DNA of 64,000 nt from Membranipora membranacea (lineage: Eukaryota; Bryozoa; Gymnolaemata; Cheilostomatida; Membraniporidae), in contig OU612072.1 in the NCBI GenBank assembly GCA_914767715.1, positions 16,740,001 through 16,804,000 on the forward strand, in the 5' to 3' direction. The notes beneath the pieces are model-generated. The model searched no databases. It worked only from the letters and a program-made list of their open reading frames with translations, and was not told the DNA's origin. Shown piece by piece: positions 12,241-23,130 of this stretch. A program made the position numbers and the translations under genes. How positions within the stretch are numbered: the first letter of the stretch is position 1; every line of letters starts with the position of its first letter.

Positions 12241-12555
12241 CTATACAGCAGCCTCGGCCCCCTCTATTGGACGTGATGGGCATTGCAAACGTGCCAAGAT
12301 ATGCCGCAAGTAGTGGTCACCCAGCTCACTGTTGCTTTGTGCGGCTGGTTTGGGTGCTTCCTCGCGTATGCATAAACCACTAACCTCATGAGGGGTGAAC
12401 CCGATAACAGGAGCACATGTCAATACAATTCCAAGAGCAAAACAAATAGCAATACTAAGCAGGTTCACATCAAAGGAAAAAGTTCCAGCCTGATAGGCGT
12501 GCAAACAGGGGATCCAGGCCCTAGTGCAACAGGTGGCCCCGTCAGGCCCTCTCAA
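12241..12555 (-). CDS. Small hydrophobic ORF of the DIRS-type element (copy 1)
   Basis: An open frame of 104 codons starts with a cysteine-containing segment. It then holds one strongly hydrophobic stretch (NLLSIAICFALGIVLTCAPV) that could span a membrane, and continues into an acidic, alanine-rich tail. The paralogous frame at 54427-54651 is well conserved in the membrane segment but stops after 74 codons. It lies upstream of the SGNH-like exon on the same strand, so it could be an N-terminal exon or a separate product. No family is recognised. Confidence 0.35.
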   Translation of the reverse strand: MRGPDGATCCTRAWIPCLHAYQAGTFSFDVNLLSIAICFALGIVLTCAPVIGFTPHEVSGLCIREEAPKPAAQSNSELGDHYLRHILARLQCPSRPIEGAEAAV

Positions 12556-12599
12556 GTTTCATGAGGATATTATTATTTTGCCTTTAGGCACTTCCCTAA

Positions 12600-13103
12600 T
12601 TACAAGAGGGAAACTTCATTACTTGCTCCTTGAGCGACCTCAATTTACCAGAGGTTTATTTTACCTACATAATTAAATACTAGAAGAGATTCATAATAAA
12701 TCTGTCCAATATAAATTATTTATCCTGTTAAATAATTAAGCCCTAGCAACCTTAGCTTTAGGTAGTCAGTCTGCCAATATAATAAAAGTACGGAGTATCA
12801 TTAATCAAGGCTTCAAGCAATATCACATATGCGTGCTGCAAACAAGGTCTATCAATCAAGCCACTGACAATAACAGCACAGTGACTATAAAAATTCTTAC
12901 CCTTTTCTTACACAGTGCAACAAAACCATTGCTCATATTCCTTGAAGAATTCATTGGTTGCAATATAAAACTATGAGGATTGACCAATAATGCTCATCAA
13001 AAGCCGGCAAAACTTTAGTAAGTGCTGCAAGCATCTCCATTTTGATAATATAATAATTTCATCATTGGATGCAATAGACCAATACCAAAAGGGCTGAGTG
13101 AGT
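12600..13103. other. Noncoding spacer shared with the TRIM-3 block
   Basis: No gene is seen. The sequence is closely paralogous to 54725-55060 plus 55851-56030, so the DIRS copy and the TRIM gene were duplicated together as one block. Confidence 0.6.
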
Positions 13104-13518
13104 CAGGGGCGTATATTCTAAAAAATTTCACTCACTGACTTTTTAGAGATGAGCATAAAGATCGGGCGCAGCCCGATCCACGCGTCGTAGGCGTGGCGGG
13201 GAGGGTGTGGGTGTGTGTCAATACACCGGGCTTTTGATTGGCTTGTCCAGCTCAAGGTCAAAAGTCAAACTCTGTATGTACCGTGATTCCTCACTTATAA
13301 GACACCCCCCCTTCGGAAAAGTAAAAATGCTCCAGTTATAAAGCGCCCATTTGAAAAAAAATCTGACATTGTTGGGAATCGAACCCACAACATTCTTATT
13401 AAACAGTGATTACCAAACACGCTCTACACACTGAGCTATTCAACCTGGCTTGCACAAAATAATCACGGATTTTGATTCACGGATATCCGTGTTCCGTGAT
13501 TGCTAATATACGCCACTG
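13104..13518. mobile_element. hAT-like MITE with tRNA-like insert
   Basis: The ends are CAGGGGCGTATATT and its partner AATATACGCCACTG. Flanks are GAGTGAGT and GAGCCAGT, matching a single GAGCGAGT at the empty site in the TRIM-3 block (about 56030), so an 8-bp duplication with later changes. The interior has a GC-rich hairpin (ATCGGGCGCAGCCCGAT) and a minus-strand tRNA-like segment. There is no coding capacity. Related copies are at 55060-55842 and 55199-55580. Confidence 0.85.
13371..13450 (-). repeat. tRNA-like segment inside the MITE
   Basis: Minus-strand TAGCTCAGTGTGTAGAGC resembles an A box/D arm, and GTGGGTTCGATTCCCAAC a B box/T arm. The acceptor stem is not preserved and the segment lies within a transposon, so it is a tRNA-derived piece rather than a working tRNA gene. 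Confidence 0.6.
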
Positions 13519-13920
13519 GAGCCAGTTATTGTTCAAGTTAAGCAACAAAGATATAAAATAAAGGCCTAAATTTAGCTAAGACCCTTTACATAAGATGTAT
13601 CATTAAAATTCATTTTTATTTTTATATATCAAAATAAATGAATGTATAAATATTCAGTAAGGCTGAGCGATAAGATATAAACATGATCATAGTAACAGAA
13701 GAGGAAAAATGCATCATAGCTGTGAAGAAAAGGAGAGGTAGAAATAAAAATGATGATTTGGTATAACCGCTCTACTGTGGTCGTAAAACAGGTGATCAAA
13801 TGTGATATAAATAGCTTATTAAAACTGTTCACACTTTGTTCAACAACGCATATAGATCATTGCCAGGCAAACAACAACAGCCATTATTAACAAAAATAAG
13901 GTCGATAGAGTTTCTCTATT

Positions 13921-16900
13921 TCATTCAGTGAGAATTTCATACATGCACACAGATTTCTCAATGAATGTAGGAACTACGAGTGTTTTACCGTACAGACATA
14001 AATCAAGAATAAGTGATTTAAACTTCTTTGCTGGATTAGTCAGTACTCTGTTCAGATTTCCTAAAAAATGACAATTATACCGGGTATACAATTATGTAAC
14101 TACAATATAAGTAGAGGACAAAAACTCCTGAAATAAATCTCCTACACTCAAGTTTGTAGAGGAAAGAACCTGTTCATATGTATATATATATATATACATA
14201 TATAACATTCTCCCTGGTCTCCAGTATCATTACAATGGTATGTATAACACAAAATTAAATTTTTGTGTATATTACAAAATTTAATCTAATGGACAAGTGT
14301 GTATCATGAGATCATTATATTTATGTATATATTATATATATTTTTTACAACCTACCATTACCCTCATCCAAAACGGATATTTCTGTGTGGTCAAGATAAG
14401 CTGTTGACACAAGTACGACTCCTGCTGGATGATGAACTATCCCACCAGTATTGGTAACTCTCTCAGAACTCCAGATAAGACGTCCATCCGCTAGACTCAT
14501 CTTCACTACATTTCCTGCTGATCTGTCAGATATGACCACACAGTCATCTCCACAGCTGCTCATACTCACATTGTCTTTCATTGTCAGAGCGGCAGGACAG
14601 GCAACTCTTCTGATGACATCTCCTGTGAGTGAGTAGATGATGATCTGCTTAGCAGGCCAATCTCCAACAGCTAGCTGATTTTCATTGATGACTACAATAC
14701 GCTGCCCGCAGTAGGGGGTGGCAGCATGGTCCCAGGTTGTTAGTAATGAACCATAAGATATATCATAGACATTGATCTTTGATTGTGTTGTACCGACATA
14801 CATGAGACTGTATAGTCTGTCGTTATACGCAGCTAGAGAGATTATATATCCATCAGTTATGATGAATCCATCAGATCCGATGAAGGCTTTGTGCACATTG
14901 CCTTGCTGATCTATTCTGTCAGTAGCTCCGCTCGTCTGTGCTACATAGGTGAATCCGTTATAGTGACATACTGTGGTACAGGGATTGTCACACTTTACCT
15001 CCCTGATAAATCTCATCCCAGCTGGCGCTTGTTGTGGTGGGGGAGGGACGGTCGAGGGAGGTGTTGAAGCTGATGGTGGCCGATTGGGGGCTATTGGTGA
15101 TGGAGGCTTTACAATGTTTAGATTGTAAGCTCCGACTCTTAGCACCATTTCACCCTCCTCAGTCAACAATTCCATAATTGGGATAAATTCAGTTTCTGTA
15201 AACACAAAGTGCTTTCAATTATAAGATGATGGTCTGCATGAGATTCTTAGAAATAATAATATTAAGACTGTGTAAAAATTAGGACTATGAGAATATGTTT
15301 TGTAGAAGGAGTTATCCCCTTTCTTCAAAGAAGAACACAACTACTAAATCATCACAGTCCTGCTTTATTATTTAGCCCGTGAAGAGATTCATTTTATCAG
15401 ATGGTAATAAAATGTGATCCCCATAACAAAATCATTGTAAAAACTGACAATTACCTATTCATTCTCTCAAAGATCCAACAGGACAATCAAAAATGAATGT
15501 ATCTCATTATTTCTCAGAATAACAATTTACCGCCAATAAAAACAATCATTTTAAAACTGGGAGTAGGCCTTTGTATATTATGCATATTATTAGTATTTTT
15601 TGCCTGACACAAACTAACCTTCAACTCTCAGCGAGGCCACATCTCCCTTCATATCTATGCCAGGTAACTCATAAGAGGTCAGAGACTTCAGGAACTCAAG
15701 ACTTTCTTTGTACTTCTCAACTAGGTCAACCTGTTCAGGATAATTCAAATTTTTATCACAGAGCCGTCATGGACAATATAGCTTGCGAGTGCTTGCTTGT
15801 GGCTTTTAGTGTGAAAAGCAAGTAGTCCAAGACAGTTACCAACTGAGCTATATCTTGGGAGAAAAGCTTCAATCACAGGAGCTTAAGTTATCAAGATGTT
15901 GAAGTAATCATTTTATTCAGGTGTTCGAAACTGTGCAATCCCATTTGTGTGATAGAGCAAGCCTCATCTAAGCAAATCTTTTTCATGATAGTTACCAAAT
16001 ATAGTATAGGATAATACTGTTTTGAAGCTCATAAGCCCAATTACCTTCAAACTGATCACTTTACGCAAGGCTTATCTGGTAAAGAAAACCAAAAGTGTTA
16101 CCGTTATACCGTTTATAATCATGAGCCTCAGTAGTACGTCCGCCCCCTTGCTCTTTGTATGATTGCAATTGTTGAGTGAGCCTTACCAGGTCTGGCTAGG
16201 TAAGGTGCTCTAGGAGACAAAGAGCAAACAAAAGGTCCCACCTGTATAAAACAGCTCAGCCGTTTAGGAGCCTTGACCACACAACATTGGATACTCACCT
16301 GATGATAGTTGTTAATTCTGTCATCATTATCCTGTAATTTCCTCACTATCTCTCTGTGTATTGTCTCTACTTTCTGCTCTAGAAACACTTCTCTCTCTAT
16401 TCTCCCTTTACTTCTGTATGCTTCAAGCTTTAACTCCAGCCTTTCATACTCCTCCATCACATACTTTATCTGAAACCAAGTAAATAAATAATTCTAAATG
16501 CTAAATCAGTGAGTGTTAATCTCATACATATCATAAGCTTCAACTAACTTTCAATAAATAAATAGGCCACCATAGTTTAATAACTTATCTACTAAGGAGT
16601 TGTGGGCCCTTAGGAATCAGAAGACATCTTGTGGCATTTGTGCAATAATCAAGGTCATATTATCAGCATTAGATATTAGCCCTCACATATTTATCTCTGG
16701 ACTGATGGAGCTGAGACACCAGCCCTTCTGTCTTCTTGTCCCAATTCCTCAGTCCTTCCATCGTATCTCTGACCAGTCTGTCAGCTTCGCTTTCTCTCTG
16801 CTGAGCCTCAACTTTAAGTTTATCTAGCTCTTGTAACAGGGTTCTCTCCAACTTCTCGAGCACTGTAAACTTGTGACTGCCACCTGAAATATCCACGCAC

Positions 16901-18987
16901 TAACCTTTGTGAGACTTGAAATAATTTTTGCAACATGCGTAAGCAGAGACAAACATGTAGGAGATATATACACCTGAGGGGCCATTTACTCACGAAAGCA
17001 TCCCCAATGGGATCCCCGAACCCACGACTCTGCGACTCATAATGTCTGAAAGAGAAGCAAGTGCTCTTACCAATTGCCCCTTTTCAACGTCCCAAAAATA
17101 GAATGGGCTTATGGCTTCTATTAGCAAGCCCGCTATGCACTAGTCGAAATTGTTCTCATTGCTTGGCTGGTATCAATTCTGTTATTTCGTGGTGAATATA
17201 AACAGGGCTCTATAATAAATACAGACTAAAAAGTGTGTATTTATTCTTTAAACGTTTCAAAACAATTGGGCTACTCACCATTCGAGCAATCAATATTTTC
17301 AGGCAAGCAATTCACACAAAAGGTCTTATAGCATTCAGGACAACCAAAGGACAGCTCTTGATCTTTGTGTATAGGACAGAATCTCTTCTCTAACTTCTTC
17401 ATGGCTCTTCTGTATATAGCAATCTCCACTACCTTGTGTTCCGGATTCAGTTCGAAATGAGGCTGAAAAGTACATTAAGCAAAATAGTTCGTATGGCGGT
17501 ATATTCAATGTGTTATAAAGGATTAAATTCAGAACAGATGATAGGCGTTGGGAATGGAAAGGTTAGACAAGTTAAATATCTGGTGTGTAGGGTGCCTCGT
17601 CCACATCCCATGGTTACACAGTACAATTGGGATATGATGTGTCCTTACTGAGGTCGATCTTGGTTTGAAATAGTCTGGTATTTGTTCTCTTGTTTTTGTT
17701 CGAAACAATCTAATCTATAATTGTCTCATAAAAGGAGGGCATTTTCATTGGTGGGGGTATATTTTTAAAAAAAGTTTTGAGAAGTGATTATAACATAATA
17801 TGATGGCGCTGGGATGACGTGGTTATGGTTTTGGTTATGACATGAAGCTGGTGGTGGGTATTGTTTAGAAAATTTTGAGAAGTAATTATAATATAATTGA
17901 ATGGGTACACATGAGGGCAAGCGATCGACGTAGTTGTGGTGATGAGTGCAATGAGAAATAAATATAAATTGAGCCGGCAACAGAGAGGGCGACGGACTCA
18001 GGCTCAGAGAGAGAGCTTGGCAGAATCACCACGCAGCGTTATAGTGAAAGAAGAAAGGTTCGTTCGACTCTATATTGTGAACTCATATCATGTCATATAT
18101 TATAATAACAGGTAAACTATTTTAAACAATAAATAAATTATCTAAATCTATAAAAGCTCTGTGAAGTATGTCTAACTTAGTTAGTTGGGAATCACGGGTG
18201 TTCTGCCCCAACAACGCACATCAGTAAGAACCCTATAGTGTGCTTTGCCAACCGATTAATCTCTACACTGTATTGGGAAGATAACTTTAAGCGATGGGAT
18301 GGGAAGGGACAGAGCAGAATACATTAAAATTCTTTTAAGGCATTGTGATGCGATAGACAGCAAAACAAATACGGTGAAGAACAAAATTAGATGAAAATCA
18401 AAAGAATAGAGAAATGCAATTTGAACGATGTCAGATCATGTTATATTGAAAAGTTTCACTCACCCCGGAGTGGTTGTCACAGAATACATTGTTACAGTCA
18501 TAACAATACATGTCAGCAGTATATTTATCTTTCTCATTTTTCTTCTCACAAACATGACAGAGAATAATCTTCTCTTCTGCTTTTTTGCTTGAGGCTGATG
18601 GGATGTTCACAACAGTCTCGGCAGTGACTGATCTACAACACGTAGAATGGCAATTGCAAAGGGACAGCAGAGTACAAAGAGGTAGCAATCGACCTTGTTG
18701 ATGGAGATATTTTTCAGTGATATTTTACTGGCAATCAGAATGAGAAGGTAAAGTACAGCTAGGTTTGTAAATAAATTTATTAGATTATAACAATAGACCA
18801 AGGTTTACCTGCATGTTTTACAAGGAAACACTTGAGTTGACACTTCAGAGACGGTCAGTAGACACTTGGTACAGATTGTATGAGAACAGGGTAGTAGTTT
18901 TATATCACAACTGAGAAAAGTATCAAACTCCATACAGATGTAACACTGCGCTTCATTCTCTCCCGACGTTATCTGAGCGGTGGCCAT
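13921..18987 (-). CDS. TRIM-like protein 1: RING, two B-boxes, coiled coil, beta-propeller
   Basis: Eight exons join in phase: 18987-18809, 18632-18464, 17462-17279, 16883-16687, 16469-16299, 15730-15619, 15195-14362, 14060-13921 (stop TGA), giving 661 aa. The RING (C15, C18, C34, H36, C39, C42, C56, C59) is a C3HC4 finger typical of E3 ubiquitin ligases. B-box 1 has C85, C88, C103, C106, C111, H114. B-box 2 has C145, H148, C157, C160, C165, C168. Residues 179-337 form a charged coiled coil, expected to dimerise. A proline-rich linker follows, then a beta-propeller-like region (VVINENQLAVGDWPAK, SSCGDDCVVISD, HHPAGVVLVSTAY) ending in the short last exon. The frame of exon 7 reaches a stop at 14345, but a GTAATG donor inside it joins exon 8 exactly (G|GA), and all three copies keep this. 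No signal peptide or membrane segment, so probably cytosolic. TRIM proteins of this layout act as ubiquitin ligases, some in immunity; the target here is unknown. Confidence 0.85.
16995..17085 (-). repeat. tRNA-like SINE-type insertion in TRIM-1 intron 3
   Basis: The minus strand reads GGGGCAATTGGTAAGAGCA (A-box-like) and, 45 bases on, GTGGGTTCGGGGATCCC (B-box-like). The TRIM-2 intron has the same insertion at 32203-32290, but the equivalent TRIM-3 intron has none and is otherwise unlike. Folding ends are poor for a functional tRNA. Confidence 0.6.
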
Positions 18988-20587
18988 TTTTCAAATTAAG
19001 AATCTCTGCTGCTGGTGAATAATAGAACACACATTTTGGTGCAGTGCTTAGAAAACTAATGGACATGCATATGGAGGTTCAGAAGTTGACTTTAGTTAAA
19101 ACATCGAGCCGATTGTGGACTGTTGTCCGATTGCTGAGCATTTTTTACCGACTCACAGTCACCAAGGATCGAGTTAGAGACCTTGCAGTGACCAATCAAT
19201 AAAAAGTGTACTAGACTCGTCACACACCAACTGCCTCCCTATAAGCTGTGTGGGTCATTGTGACTCGGCGAGTTGGAGAAGTCTCCTGATCACGGTCATG
19301 TTTTCCATCCTGAAAACTCTGCTTGTCTGCTTGGTTGCATATAAAAGAAGCTATCCAAAAGGATCTTACAATACAGATTACAGCTTAATGAGGCTAAATT
19401 CTAGGGTGCTGGTCTCTACCCTCCTACCAGTATTGGAGAACAAGTTGTATCACAGGCAAATCTAGTCTACTAGTGCAAGTTACTAATGACATAATAATAC
19501 TAAAACCAGGAAATACAAAATTAAAATCTCAGAGAAAAGTCACTGTGCCATAGATGATTAATTGCAAGCTTCAAAACTGCCTAGCACTTCAAATCAAATG
19601 GCCACCAAGCCTTTTCAGACCATTTACTCCTTAATTTCATCAAATCTTTCAGACTTAGATTGAGGGACTCACCTGCACAACTTGTCACTAGTAGAGCTTT
19701 GAACAAAATGGATGACTATTGCTATAAATTAACATAGGTCATTGGAAAATGGAAAAACCCACAAGCAGTTTCTGTCAAAACTGTGGGGTGACAAATCACA
19801 TTACATTGCAGTTTCAGATTTGACGTTTATTGCGGGAGCAGGTTTTTGCTGACCAATGAGAAAGGGGAATTTTGAGCCTCCTGATTGGGCTACCATATAA
19901 ACAAACAGGAGTTGCCTACCTCCTTATTGGGATAGGATAACTCAGACCTGCTATCCAAGTGTTACTTAAGTATATACTTCCCGTTTATTGTGCCTGTGGC
20001 AACCTTAATTTTGGTCCATTGCCTGCATTCCGAGTCGCTCCCGATCAACTGGTCACGCCGCAGGGAAGGGAGCAACAGGAATGCAGGCGATTGGACCAAA
20101 CTTGTTATAGGCAACCTTGTGTTCTGTTGAATTAACTATCAATTGATTGTTTTGTTTGTTAAAGAATTGTTATATAAACTATACACTGATACGCTCAGGG
20201 AACCCAACAAATACACGCACGACAGTAAGGTTTCAAATGGAGTTATATAGGAAGTTGGTTATAGGCAAACTGAAAAGATTAAGGGTAGTAGAGCGTTACT
20301 TTCCTTGTATGACAAATGCTAGCTTATGTATCTAGTCAAACCATCATAAAAGTTATATTTTTTGCGTGCATGTATCTATACCTATACCAGCAAGTTTGTT
20401 TTATTGAGACAAAAGGCTGCAGCAGAATATTTCGAACACGACAATGCCAACATGTAAAGAATTTGAAACATGTGTTCAAGTACCCTGAAACGTATGATCA
20501 GCAAGTTTCAATTTCAGGTCAACCAGCTCAAAACATTAAAACAAGTATTCCTGTACAATGAGTGCCTCTGATAATAATGGTTACGTT
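18988..20587. other. Upstream region of TRIM-1, no gene recognised
   Basis: The first 40 bases upstream of the RING exon resemble the TRIM-2 and TRIM-3 flanks, then similarity fades, so TRIM-1 has a different upstream region from the other two. Apart from a fold-back unit near 20009-20100 and the start of the segment repeated at 37280 (from about 20370), nothing is recognised. Confidence 0.5.
20009..20100. repeat. Short fold-back element
   Basis: TTTGGTCCATTGCCTGCATT on the left pairs with AATGCAGGCGATTGGACCAA on the right around a ~25-base loop. GGCAACCTT lies directly repeated outside both arms (19998 and 20113), which may be a target duplication. Confidence 0.6.
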
Positions 20588-22540
20588 CTACAACGGATCA
20601 TGATCGCCCTTCTTGTATTTGATCTGCATTACTCCGGGTTTGTGATAATGATAGAGTATTCTCTCTTCTATTTTATTGACAGCTGGTAAAGTCAGCACAA
20701 CTGCTTCGTGTTTCACCATACTGTGTACATTTAAACCTGTAAACGGTAGAAAATAAACCCTTAGAAGAAAGCAAGCTGATCTGCGGAAGCAAGTAATCAA
20801 AATATGTTACTTATTTTTGCAGGACATTTTGATTTTATATATATTTATGGTTTCATTTACAGAAAATGGACAGGGCTTAACTTACCGAAGCTGCGCTGGA
20901 TCCAAAAGGGCAAAAATGCGCACAAAAATAAAAGTGTTATACTGTTAAAATAAAGATTACTTATGGGCGAAGCTAAGGAAAATGTTGCCTCTGTAATTTG
21001 GGGCACATACTGACAAGTTATTGCAGTGCACTGCACAAGCATTTATGTGTTTATTCACACTTAACATAATATAGCGATCCACAGATGGATGTTGCACATA
21101 GAAATTCATGATGTTTGTAGAATAGCTCAAGATTAATTTTCGAAGCTATCTTTATAGCTCATATGAAATCTATCATCACAACAGCGAACACTTTCATTAG
21201 CCTGAAATAGTGTTATGTTATCATCATGTGACCTGCAGGGAGCCATCGCAACAAGCAAATAAAAAAAATCAGAACAAGCACTTTTTATCCGGCTTTATCT
21301 CAGCAAATTATGAGCATCCAATATTGAAACTTTAAGACATGTAATGGGAGACATTGATCAATGAACTCCATCTCCATCAGAGTAAGCAAAAAGGTGATCG
21401 ACCAATTAGCTCATAAGTTATTAGTGAAATTGATGGAGAGAAGTATGTTGGTACTAACGATAGTCTTGAGGGGAGGGGGGATACTCACCTAACACAGACA
21501 TAGCATTATATTCTGAGACTTTCCTGAAAGAGTTGGCTATATTCTGAGGCATTTTTTCAGCATCATCCACAAAGAGGACAGACAATCCCCAATCTCGTGA
21601 TTTCACTAAATCTCTGGGTCTTCTGTGGGTATATCCAGAGAGTCCACCACAAATGGAGAGTTCTGCAACAAAGAATGTGTCTGTATTACCTCACTTATTA
21701 GGCACTGGCCTTATAAGTGAAGCACCTCCCTCGGAAAATATAAAAATGCCCCCGTTATAAGGCATCCCACAGCTATAAAGGCACCCCTTTGAAAGGAGAA
21801 CTGACTTCGATAAGATTCGAACTGGCAACATCATGTTTACAAGGCACTGAGCTATTCAGCCTTTTGTCCCTATTCAGCCTATTCAGCTTTTATGCCTATT
21901 CAACCTACTCAGCCTCTATTCATCCTGCTTGTAAGGCGAGGTTTTGATCCAAGTCAAATATAAAAATGCTTCAAATGATAGCCCCGCCTATATGCTCCTC
22001 TCTTATAGACGCCTTCGCCTATAAGGCACGCCAGGTTGTAAAAATAACTGAGCGGCCCTCTTGGTAGCTTAGCAGCACCACCTAAAATATAATAGTGATA
22101 CCCATGAAGACAAGTCGTGCTTTAAAATTAAAGAATGATTTCACGAAACTGCCTCTGATGATATTGTATAGTGGAACTTGTTTGACAATTTGCAAGCAAT
22201 AAATTATATTTATGAGTAGTAACTTGCGGGTGTTAAATCATGGTTAGTTTACAACAACAATAAGCAACATGTAACACCCTGGGCTCACACCAACTTGTCC
22301 GCCATTTGAATCAACCTTGTCTCTTCCTCTTCACATTAAACCTAGTATGTTTCGACAAGAGTCTTTGGTCAGAAAAATGCTAAGTTCAAACTAACAATAA
22401 TACATTACCTCCTTTCCACAGAGGAGATCTTATACTGCCATGACGATCTTATACATGCCATGCCTGCCAGTTCCTTTTTGAGGCCAGGGCTTTCTTCCTC
22501 CACCTGACATCTCTGCACGGGTCTTCACTCGAGTGTAGTT
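20588..22540 (-). pseudogene. MRPL4: Mitochondrial ribosomal protein L4 (uL4m) copy 1, broken
   Basis: Minus-strand exons: 22540-22409, 22081 to about 22030, 21662-21489 and 20736-20588 (stop TAG). They match MRPL4 in order: [19 protein letters not shown] and PQKGTG; then GAAKLPRGPLSYFYNLA; then SPFVVDSLDIPTEDP and SVLFVDDAEKMPQNIA; then GLNVHSMVKHEAVVLTLP. uL4m is a structural protein of the large mitochondrial ribosomal subunit. Relative to copy 2, exon 1 carries a 14-base local duplication just after KGTGR, which shifts the frame and brings a stop. The second exon is cut short at about 22030, where a repeat with a tRNA-like segment begins. No N-terminal (targeting) exon was found. The last two exons are open. 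A working copy should lie elsewhere in the genome. Confidence 0.75.
21690..22028. mobile_element. MITE-like repeat with tRNA-like segment in MRPL4 copy 1
   Basis: The interior resembles the MITE at 13104-13518: a 'cacttat...aaaatgc(c/t)cc(a/c)gttataa' stretch followed by a minus-strand tRNA-like segment (GCTGAATAGCTCAGTG and CCAGTTCGAATC, about 21795-21865). It is absent from the equivalent part of MRPL4 copy 2. It replaces the 3' end of the second exon. Its exact ends are not resolved. Confidence 0.5.
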
Positions 22541-23130
22541 CTACATTAAACACAAAAAGTCAAATTCGTATTACATGAATCTTGTTGTCAATGAGAGAAA
22601 ATCACTTTATTTGTTTTTCATAATCTGGAACTGGAATGTCAACATACATGTCAGCAGTAAAATAGCTAGTCACCAATAATGATGTGGCATTAGGGAACAT
22701 TAGAGTTATTCTACCTCCTTCTTAGCTAGCCCAACCAAACCATCATGACTCAATGGAGAGGAGTATTATTCCATTTGTTTGATGAGACACAGAAAATGAT
22801 TATAGATTTAAATTGTTCATTTTCATGTACCAATCCAATCTTATCGCCTGTTGATACATTGATTGTTATAATAGACCTAACCAAACCAAACCATAGATTG
22901 ATTCTGTCATGCTGCAGGTTGAAATCTTGCCCCTTGGTTTGTCACAGGTGAGCTTTTTCTTCCTACCCATAGTTGGCTATCCTCCAGTTTCAGTTCTATA
23001 AAAAAACTTTAAAAAAAAACACATTGTGTATCGTCTAGCTCAATCAGTGTAAGAATTCAAGTCTGTCAAATCTACCATATGGGAGAATTCGAGAATTTGA
23101 CTGCCTGATTAACTTGAGACAAGAGATTCA
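22541..23130. other. Noncoding block conserved in copy 2 (42251-42844)
   Basis: Closely paralogous to 42251-42844. One open frame of 68-91 codons is shared, but it is AT-rich with no recognisable family, so I do not call it. The expected N-terminal exons of MRPL4 were looked for and not found. Confidence 0.5.

Noticed and set aside
14345-14362. Stop codon at 14345 as the end of TRIM-1 (and the equivalents in copies 2 and 3)
   Set aside because: A donor just before it and a phase-matched conserved exon 8 make splicing more likely.
22745-22951. Open frame also conserved at 42392-42667, with an exon-like segment bounded by CTGCAG and CACAGGTGAGC
   Set aside because: Conservation is explained by block duplication; no family resemblance or further exons are seen.
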